Shown: in pieces, positions 1 through 4,208 of the stretch
How the letters are laid out: every line of letters begins with the position of its first letter
Position numbering within the stretch: the first letter of the stretch is position 1
Source: an uncultured Methanomassiliicoccaceae archaeon
GTDB lineage: Archaea > Thermoplasmatota > Thermoplasmata > Methanomassiliicoccales > Methanomethylophilaceae
DNA length: 5,068 nt
Direction of reading: 5' to 3'
NCBI GenBank assembly: GCA_945492685.1
Contig: CALYUZ010000083.1
Location: forward strand, 1 to 5,068
Position numbers and translations under genes: made by a program
The notes under the pieces: model-generated
Database searches by the model: none
Told to the model about the DNA's origin: nothing
Seen by the model: the letters and a program-made list of their open reading frames with translations, nothing else

Positions 1-38
1 TGTGTCCCTGTACCCGATGAGGGGACACAGATACGGGT
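1..38. other. Hairpin with possible pseudoknot at window edge
   Basis: Bases 1-8 (TGTGTCCC) are perfectly complementary to 22-29 (GGGACACA), giving an 8-bp stem with a 13-nt loop. Loop bases 12-16 (ACCCG) are also complementary to 34-38 (CGGGT), so an H-type pseudoknot is possible on paper, although the 4-nt linker at 30-33 is short for crossing an 8-bp stem. On the minus strand this lies about 55-90 nt after the hdrB stop and could be a 3'-UTR structure. It could equally belong to a gene beyond the left edge. No T-rich tract follows on either strand, so I do not call it a terminator. Confidence 0.35.
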
Positions 39-56
39 GATTGTATAGAATCTGCT

Positions 57-76
57 GGGGGGGGAGGGCCCCCTCC
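57..76. other. G8 tract and GC-rich hairpin in hdrB 3' region
   Basis: The region has eight consecutive G (57-64), then A, GGG and CCCCC. GGAGG at 63-67 pairs with CCTCC at 72-76 around a 4-base loop, a compact GC hairpin on either strand. It sits 17 bp beyond the hdrB stop. Read on the minus strand, a run of C rather than T follows, so it does not match an archaeal T-tract terminator. It might protect the 3' end of the hdrCB transcript or be a slippage-prone homopolymer. The rest of 1-92 contains no gene I can support. Confidence 0.3.
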
Positions 77-92
77 GTTATCTTTAGGGTTT

Positions 93-938
93 TCAGAGGG
101 TCACGGGGGTGATGTGAGCGGAGAGACCGAGGTCCTTCGCGTCCATTCCCATGGCCAGTCCGTAGAGCTGGGACAGGTGGAGAACAGGGATGCTGTATCC
201 GAGGTCTGCCTGAGATCCGTCGAACTGCAGGTGGCAGAAGGGACAGACATCGATGATGTACTGTGCTCCGGACTCCTTGATGTTCTCCAGGTTGGTCTGG
301 GTGAACTTCTTGGCGACGTCTCCGAATGCGGCCTTGAGTCCTCCTCCGGCTCCGCAGCAGAGGGTCTTCTGCTTCCTGGGCATGCTCTTGGCACCGGTGG
401 CCTCGATCAGCTCATCCAGGATCTTGGGGTCCTCGGGGTCGTCCAGTCCCTTGATGTTGCTGGGCTTGAGGAAGTGGCATCCGTAGAATGCCGCAACCTG
501 GTACTCCAGGGGCTTGGTGACCTTGGCCTTGATTGCCTCGACTCCGATATCCTTGTACAGGACCTCTGCGAAGTGGTGGACCTTGGTGGTTCCGTTGTAG
601 TGCATTCCGATCTCGGCGAGGACCTTGTTGACCTCCTCGAGGAGGGCGGGGTCGTGTGCGAGCTCGTGGGCTGCGTCGAACAGGGATCCGTAGCATCCGT
701 TGCAGATGGTGACGATCTCGAGTCCCTCCTTCTCGGCGAGGGCGAGGTTCCTGGCGGCGGCTGCGAGCCAGGTCTTCTTGCTGAATGCCCTGATGACTCC
801 GGGGGCGGGACAGCAGCTTGCGTCCTTCAGGTCGACGAGCTCGATTCCGAGAGCTGCGCAGACCTCCCTGGTGGATTTCTCGATTCCGGGGTATCTGAGG
901 GGTGCGATGCAACCAAGGAAAAATGCGTACTTTGCCAT
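93..938 (-). CDS. hdrB: Heterodisulfide reductase subunit B (HdrB)
   Basis: HdrB is the catalytic subunit of cytoplasmic heterodisulfide reductase HdrABC, which reduces CoM-S-S-CoB in the last step of methanogenesis. Electrons arrive from the NiFe hydrogenase MvhADG through HdrA and HdrC. The 281-residue product has both cysteine-rich CCG domains intact: C10, C42-C43, C79 and C82 (CNGC), then C154, C194-C195, C232 and C235 (CPFC). The spacings fit the family pattern CX(31-39)CCX(35-36)CXXC, which binds the two non-cubane [4Fe-4S] clusters. The C-terminus carries the typical HLSQLYGLAMG stretch followed by an H-x-x-P end. Length is normal for a free-standing HdrB, as opposed to the longer fused HdrD. 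The start at 938 gives MAKYAFFLGC and has a good ribosome binding site overlapping the hdrC stop, 5 nt away; longer readings upstream only shadow hdrC. Stop is TGA. It is the second gene of an hdrC-hdrB operon; hdrA is not in the window. Confidence 0.96.
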   Translation of the reverse strand: MAKYAFFLGCIAPLRYPGIEKSTREVCAALGIELVDLKDASCCPAPGVIRAFSKKTWLAAAARNLALAEKEGLEIVTICNGCYGSLFDAAHELAHDPALLEEVNKVLAEIGMHYNGTTKVHHFAEVLYKDIGVEAIKAKVTKPLEYQVAAFYGCHFLKPSNIKGLDDPEDPKILDELIEATGAKSMPRKQKTLCCGAGGGLKAAFGDVAKKFTQTNLENIKESGAQYIIDVCPFCHLQFDGSQADLGYSIPVLHLSQLYGLAMGMDAKDLGLSAHITPVTL

Positions 939-943
939 TGTAA

Positions 944-950
944 TCACTCC
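944..950 (-). promoter_or_regulatory. Ribosome binding site of hdrB
   Basis: On the minus strand GGAGTGA precedes the hdrB ATG with a 5-nt spacer and includes the hdrC stop codon TGA. It resembles the archaeal Shine-Dalgarno sequence GGAGGTGA lacking one G. It fixes the hdrB start and implies coupled translation with hdrC. It is the only clear Shine-Dalgarno sequence before any of the six genes here. Confidence 0.75.
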
Positions 951-1438
951 ACGATCTTGCCGAATCCGGTTGCGGCCAGGATCTTGTCCAGGTCGGCCTT
1001 GGCAGCGTCGTTTGCAAGGACGGTGGGGGGAACCTCGGCGAGTCCGAGCTCCTTCCTGAGAGCGGTGATCTTGTCCTGGACGGGCACGGTGTGTCCGTAT
1101 GCTGCGAGGTTGGATGCGGTCTTCTTGTGAGCTGCGAACATGTGACCCTCGGAGACTGCGATGTTCCTCAGGGCGATGACGATGTCGACGATGGGGACCT
1201 GACGGGGGCACCTCTCGACGCAGGTGTAGCAGGTGCTGCACTCCCAGAGCTCGTCGGAGTTGACGATCTCCTCTTTGAGTCCGAGCTGGGCCATCCTCAT
1301 GAGCTTCCTGACCCTGTAGGATGTCTGCCTTCCGGAGGGGCATCCGGCTGTGCAGGTTCCGCACTGGAAGCACATCTTGACTTCCTCGCCACCGGCGGCG
1401 GCGATCTCTTTAGCGAAATCGGGGTTCGGCGTTACCAT
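944..1438 (-). CDS. hdrC: Heterodisulfide reductase subunit C (HdrC)
   Basis: HdrC is the small iron-sulfur subunit that passes electrons from HdrA to HdrB in the cytoplasmic HdrABC complex. The 164-residue protein has two classical [4Fe-4S] motifs: C23-x2-C26-x2-C29-x3-C33 followed by P, and C67-x2-C70-x2-C73-x3-C77 followed by P. These contexts (CFQCGTCTAGCP and CSTCYTCVERCP) are typical of HdrC. No membrane segment is present, unlike the membrane-bound HdrE system. ATG at 1438 is the only in-frame start before an upstream TAA near 1472-1474, so the N-terminus is well defined. No convincing Shine-Dalgarno sequence precedes it. A TATA box about 35 bp upstream implies a very short leader. It is the first gene of the hdrC-hdrB pair, with 5 bp between its stop and hdrB. 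The adjacent upstream regulator gene on the same strand could be co-transcribed, but hdrC appears to have its own promoter. Confidence 0.96.
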   Translation of the reverse strand: MVTPNPDFAKEIAAAGGEEVKMCFQCGTCTAGCPSGRQTSYRVRKLMRMAQLGLKEEIVNSDELWECSTCYTCVERCPRQVPIVDIVIALRNIAVSEGHMFAAHKKTASNLAAYGHTVPVQDKITALRKELGLAEVPPTVLANDAAKADLDKILAATGFGKIVE

Positions 1439-1465
1439 AGTAATCGAGTCGCATGACGTGGAACG

Positions 1466-1480
1466 CCATATTTAATATGG
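1466..1480 (-). promoter_or_regulatory. hdrCB promoter TATA box inside a perfect palindrome
   Basis: Read on the minus strand, CCATATT-A-AATATGG is a perfect 7-1-7 inverted repeat. Its core, ATATTAAATA, looks like an archaeal TATA box centred near 1473-1474, about 35 bp before the hdrC ATG. With the usual TATA-to-start distance of about 26 bp, the transcript would begin near 1447, giving a leader of about 9 nt. Because the symmetric arms extend beyond the TATA core, the element may also be an operator. A repressor dimer bound here would block TBP. The neighbouring LysR/ModE-type protein is the obvious candidate (inference). Confidence 0.6.
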
Positions 1481-1501
1481 ACTGATGGAAGGCACGACCT
1501 G

Positions 1502-1517
1502 TTATCCTTTCGGATAA
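1502..1517 (-). other. GAAA-tetraloop hairpin after the regulator stop
   Basis: As minus-strand RNA this is UUAUCC-GAAA-GGAUAA, a 6-bp perfect stem capped by a GNRA tetraloop and starting 8 nt after the regulator's stop codon. No T-rich tract follows, so it is more likely an mRNA 3'-end stability or processing element than a classical archaeal terminator. It separates the regulator transcript from the hdrC promoter. Confidence 0.45.
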
Positions 1518-1525
1518 ACCCCTGC

Positions 1526-2326
1526 TCAACGCATCCTGGTGGAGACGGCCTTCATGATCTTGGCGATGTTCCTGCTCTCCTTCCGATAGATGGCGGTGAT
1601 CGCGTGCCTCAGTATCTTCGGGTCGACCGCGCTCTTCAGCCTCAGGTTCTTCCTCGTGAGCATGAACTCGTCGATGAAGAAGCTCTTGTTTGACCCCAGG
1701 AGCTCCGGCAGGGAGAACGTCTCCGAGTCGATGGTGTACTCCCTGTCCTCGGAATCGAGGAACATGAACGCGACCCTCTGGGCGCCGTACTTGTAGCGGA
1801 TGAAGGCGGGACCGTTGTCCACGAGAACCATCCCCATGTAGCCGATCTCCTCCATCTCGAACTCCTCCGCATCGAACAGATACAGGGGATCGTCGATTAT
1901 CGCCAGGTCGGCCCTGTCCTCCCTCATCATGCGTATGTTGTACTCGTCGTCGGAGACGATGATGTGGGCGTTGGGGATCTTCACCGTGGATATGACCGAC
2001 ATCATCAGGTCCTCGGTGACGGGACTGCAGCATACGGTGAAACCCCTGTCCGTCTGGACGCGGTACTGCATGGAACGTGCCAGGGATGCAATCTGCTCCC
2101 CCTCCTCCGTCAGGACGGAACCTGCGGGGGTCGACTTCAGCACGGGTGCCTCCGCGGCCTCCTCTATTATTGATATATATTTATGTAAAACAGGAACGGA
2201 GATCCCCAGCCTCCTGGCGGCGGCGGATTGGCTCCCAGTGTCCTGGACCGCCAGCAGAGCCTCGATCTGACGGGAGGTCACCGTCTTTCCGTTTATGATC
2301 TGGGAGGTCTGAACCTGGATGTCCAT
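1526..2326 (-). CDS. LysR/ModE-type transcriptional regulator with ligand-binding domain
   Basis: This is a predicted cytoplasmic one-component regulator of 266 residues. Residues about 17-56 form a LysR/ModE-like winged helix-turn-helix: SRQIEALLAVQDTGS, then SAAARRLGIS and a recognition helix VPVLHKYISIIEE. A wing around 61-79 ends in the family's LTEEGE signature. Residues from about 95 onward resemble a type-2 periplasmic-binding-protein fold, with strand-like FTVCCSPVTEDL, then HIIVSDDE and ADLAIIDDP. Vicinal cysteines 99-100 lie at the first putative ligand loop. The ligand is unknown. The start is chosen at ATG 2326 because a TATA-like element lies about 26 bp upstream. ATG at 2332, two codons earlier, is possible. 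Extension back to 2431 would run through the divergent promoter and the opposing gene. It lies upstream of hdrCB on the same strand and diverges from a hydrogenase maturation protease, so these are its likely targets (inference). An unusual run of A/T-ending codons covers its recognition helix. Stop is TGA. Confidence 0.85.
   Translation of the reverse strand: MDIQVQTSQIINGKTVTSRQIEALLAVQDTGSQSAAARRLGISVPVLHKYISIIEEAAEAPVLKSTPAGSVLTEEGEQIASLARSMQYRVQTDRGFTVCCSPVTEDLMMSVISTVKIPNAHIIVSDDEYNIRMMREDRADLAIIDDPLYLFDAEEFEMEEIGYMGMVLVDNGPAFIRYKYGAQRVAFMFLDSEDREYTIDSETFSLPELLGSNKSFFIDEFMLTRKNLRLKSAVDPKILRHAITAIYRKESRNIAKIMKAVSTRMR
2165..2197. other. AT-rich, TATA-like block inside regulator HTH coding sequence
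   Basis: Regulator codons for residues 44-54 (V P V L H K Y I S I I) are gtt cct gtt tta cat aaa tat ata tca ata ata: eleven in a row ending in A or T, in a gene that otherwise strongly prefers G or C in the third position. Bases 2165-2190 are A or T except for two G. The tract contains TATATATTTATG (plus) and CATAAATATATA (minus), the best TATA matches in the window. It may be an internal promoter, a protein-binding site or a rare-codon pause. Function is not demonstrated. Confidence 0.5.
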
Positions 2327-2341
2327 GTTCATGCGGAGTAT

Positions 2342-2358
2342 TACCGATATTGATAAAA
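2342..2358. promoter_or_regulatory. Shared divergent promoter, regulator / M52 protease
   Basis: Only 50 bp separate the ATG of the minus-strand regulator (2326) from the ATG of the plus-strand protease (2377). The single AT-rich core, GATATTGATAAAA on plus and TTTTATCAATATC on minus, is centred near 2352, about 25-26 bp from both start codons. That is the normal archaeal TATA-to-transcription-start distance, so both transcripts are predicted to be leaderless. No Shine-Dalgarno sequence is visible on either side, which supports this. An imperfect dyad covers 2342-2355 (5 of 7 base pairs). Confidence 0.55.
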
Positions 2359-2376
2359 CCCTCGAAAGAAGGCGCG

Positions 2377-2916
2377 ATGTTTGATATGGGTGATACGGAT
2401 TCACCGACCGATCAGATGAGCGGAACCCCAAGGATTGTTGTCGTGGGCCTCGGAAGCCCCATAATGTGCGATGATGCGGTCGGACTCAGGGTGTCCGAGA
2501 GGATAGAGTCCATGGGACTCGAGAACGTGGACTGCTGCCAGGAGGCCATCGGCGGACTGGACATCCTGCCCGTGATCCACGGATACGACTACGCTGTCAT
2601 CGTGGATGCGATCCAGACCATGCAGTACGACCCGGGGACGGTGATGCTCTTCTCGGAATCGGATTTCGCGGATGTGGTCGCCGATGCCGCCACCCATGAC
2701 GTGAACCTTCCGACGGCGCTCAAGATAGGAAGGGGCATGGACCCCGACATAATGCCGAAGGAGGTCAGGTTCGTGGCCATCGAGGTGGATGACATCAAGA
2801 CGGTCTCCGAGACCATGACCCCTGCCGTGGAGGCATCCGTCGACAGCGCGACGGATGCGGTGCTCCACGTGATATCCGAGCTCAGAAAGCGAGCGCGGAC
2901 GGATCGTAGTTCTTGA
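2377..2916 (+). CDS. NiFe-hydrogenase maturation endopeptidase (peptidase family M52, HycI/HybD-like)
   Basis: This enzyme family cleaves the C-terminal tail of a NiFe-hydrogenase large subunit after nickel insertion, the last step of active-site maturation in the cytoplasm. The 179-residue product contains the family N-terminal block RIVVVGLGSPIMCDDAVGLR (residues 19-38). The nickel-sensing residues match HybD: D33 at the glutamate-16 position, D77 (VIVDAI) for aspartate-62, and H107 (THDVNL) for histidine-93. The usual Asn after the glycine motif is Ser27. The start is chosen at ATG 2377 because the shared TATA element lies 25 bp upstream. Alternatives are ATG 2386, ATG 2416 (just before the conserved domain) and TTG 2350, which falls inside the TATA region. 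The 3' end overlaps the convergent M16 gene by 35 bp and encodes a basic tail (RKRARTDRSS). In a methanogen with hdrBC, the likely substrate is the Mvh large subunit, though an Ech- or Frh-type enzyme is possible; none is encoded in the window. Confidence 0.88.
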   Translation: MFDMGDTDSPTDQMSGTPRIVVVGLGSPIMCDDAVGLRVSERIESMGLENVDCCQEAIGGLDILPVIHGYDYAVIVDAIQTMQYDPGTVMLFSESDFADVVADAATHDVNLPTALKIGRGMDPDIMPKEVRFVAIEVDDIKTVSETMTPAVEASVDSATDAVLHVISELRKRARTDRSS

Positions 2917-4156
2917 TCTTCCTGGCGCCCTTTCCGAGGACCACGGTGTTCATGCGGTCCGCACGGAGCAGGTCCTCCGCCACACGCATTACATCGTCCT
3001 CGGTTACGGCGTCGATCTTCTCCAGACGCTGCTCGAGGGACTCTATGGATCCGTTGAGCATGTGGTTCATTCCGAGCCTGTAGAGCCTGTGCTCGGTGGA
3101 TTCCATCGCCCTGACGTTGGCACCCTTGATCAGCCTCTTGGCCCTGTCCAGTTCACCCTTCTCCAGTCCCTCCTTCAGGAGTCCGGAGTAGACGGATGCG
3201 GTGGTCTCCATGGCCTCGATGACGTTCTCATCGGTGCAGGACATGTATGTGGTGAGGGAACTGGCATCGCTGCACTGTGCGACCGTGGAGTAGACGGAGT
3301 ACACCAGGGCCTTCTTCTCCCTGACGGCCTGGAACAGCCTGGAGCTCGTTCCGGATCCGAGCACGGCACTGAGCATTGTGACGGCCATCCTGTCCTTGCT
3401 AGAAGCCCCATAGGATGGGAATCCCATGGCCACCTGGTAATGGTCCGCCTCGTTCTTCACGAACCTGTACTCGGAGACGGGTGTGGGGGGAGCCGTCCTG
3501 ACATTCCTCTGTCCCCCTGCCTTGCAGTCCAGTGTCTCCTCCGCCCATGCGACGGTGTCATCGATGTCGGCTGCACCGGCTGCGAACACCGCCAGGTTGG
3601 GGATCCTGTACTTCTCCTCGTAGTACTTCCTCAGGTCCTCGGAGGTCATGTTCCTCACGAGGTCCTCCTCCCCTCCCTCGTCCTGGGACAGGGCGTGTCC
3701 CCTCCACAGGGTGGATTCGAAGAGGTCATGGATGTACGAGTCGGGCTCGTTCTTGATCATGCTGAGCTCCTGGAGGACGATCTTCTTCTCCAGCTCCGTG
3801 TCCCTCTCGTTGATCATGGGGTTGGCGACGATGTCACCCACCAGGTCCTTGGCCACGTCGGCCGTCTCCCTGATGGTGATGCCGTAGAATGCGGTCATCT
3901 CCCTGCCGGTGAAGGCGTTCATCTCCCCTCCGGCACCCTCCATCTCCTTGGCCATCTGATAGGAGTCCCTGGTCTTGGTCTCCCTGAACACGGTGTGCTC
4001 CAGGAGGTGGGACAGTCCGAGGATGTCCTTGGTCTCGTCCCTGGAACCGGTGGCCACCGCGATCATGTATCCTACGCTCTGGCTGTCCGGGATGTTCTCT
4101 ACCACCACGGGTATACCGCCCGAGGTCCTGGAAACGGAGATGGTGTGTTCGCTCAT
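2882..4156 (-). CDS. M16 family zinc metallopeptidase (pitrilysin / processing-peptidase type)
   Basis: This is a predicted soluble zinc endopeptidase of the M16B type, which degrades or trims peptides enclosed between two homologous half-domains. The 424-residue length is typical of a single M16B chain that dimerises. The inverted zinc motif HLLEH is at residues 50-54 (H50, catalytic base E53, H54), and the third zinc ligand is E130, in the expected HXXEH-X(about 75)-E spacing. The N-terminal region reads VVVENIPDSQSVGYMIAV, then GSRDE. The second half carries the conserved LGSGTSSRLFQAVREKKALVYSV block (residues 266-288), with the R279/Y286 pair typical of the active C-domain. All key residues are present, so it should be active. 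No signal peptide or membrane segment is seen, so it is likely cytosolic. ATG 4156 is about 27 bp from a TATA-like element and has no Shine-Dalgarno sequence. It diverges from the PAC2 gene. M16 enzymes are mainly bacterial and organellar, so acquisition by transfer is possible; codon use looks like its neighbours. Stop is TGA. Confidence 0.92.
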   Translation of the reverse strand: MSEHTISVSRTSGGIPVVVENIPDSQSVGYMIAVATGSRDETKDILGLSHLLEHTVFRETKTRDSYQMAKEMEGAGGEMNAFTGREMTAFYGITIRETADVAKDLVGDIVANPMINERDTELEKKIVLQELSMIKNEPDSYIHDLFESTLWRGHALSQDEGGEEDLVRNMTSEDLRKYYEEKYRIPNLAVFAAGAADIDDTVAWAEETLDCKAGGQRNVRTAPPTPVSEYRFVKNEADHYQVAMGFPSYGASSKDRMAVTMLSAVLGSGTSSRLFQAVREKKALVYSVYSTVAQCSDASSLTTYMSCTDENVIEAMETTASVYSGLLKEGLEKGELDRAKRLIKGANVRAMESTEHRLYRLGMNHMLNGSIESLEQRLEKIDAVTEDDVMRVAEDLLRADRMNTVVLGKGARKIKNYDPSALAF

Positions 4157-4178
4157 GGTCCCGATGTAGAATGGAACC

Positions 4179-4187
4179 TATTATTAT
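4179..4187. promoter_or_regulatory. Shared divergent promoter, M16 peptidase / PAC2 protein
   Basis: TATTATTAT, centred at 4183, is the only AT-rich element in the 52 bp between the two divergent ATGs. It is 27 bp from the minus-strand M16 ATG (4156) and 26 bp from the plus-strand PAC2 ATG (4209). Both distances fit a TATA box for a leaderless transcript, and no Shine-Dalgarno sequence is visible before either gene. The geometry nearly repeats that of the 2326/2377 divergent pair. Confidence 0.55.
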
Positions 4188-4208
4188 GACTAGCGGAATC
4201 ACCCGTAC

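Noticed and set aside
21..68. G-quadruplex from four G runs
   Set aside because: The required loops are about 10 and 19 nt, and the G8/C5 hairpin competes; too weak to call.
114..1130. Long plus-strand open frame (338 codons) opposite hdrB and hdrC
   Set aside because: It is antisense to two certain genes, its product is low-complexity (rich in V, L, G, D, S) and matches no family; it arises from strong codon bias in GC-rich genes.
939..1373. Upstream extension of hdrB into the hdrC region
   Set aside because: The extra 145 residues are an Arg-rich out-of-frame reading of hdrC, while MAKYAFFLGC at 938 has a good ribosome binding site and the normal family N-terminus.
2350..2376. TTG at 2350 as start of the M52 protease
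   Set aside because: The TTG lies within the TATA-like core that would have to drive the gene and has no Shine-Dalgarno sequence; ATG 2377 fits the promoter spacing.
2333..2431. N-terminal extension of the regulator to 2431
   Set aside because: It would cross the divergent promoter and the start of the M52 gene, and the added residues resemble no HTH family N-terminus.
3062..4189. Long plus-strand open frame (375 codons) opposite the M16 gene
   Set aside because: The product is a G/V/L/H-rich string without domains, and the opposite strand encodes an intact M16 peptidase with all catalytic residues.
4197..4207. Repeat of AATCACCCGTA (4197-4207), also found inverted at 32-42, with shorter ATCACCCGT copies in the PAC2 gene and near 4970
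   Set aside because: The spacing and context are inconsistent, one copy lies in coding sequence, and the string resembles the common GGTGAT ribosome-binding complement; chance is the simpler explanation.
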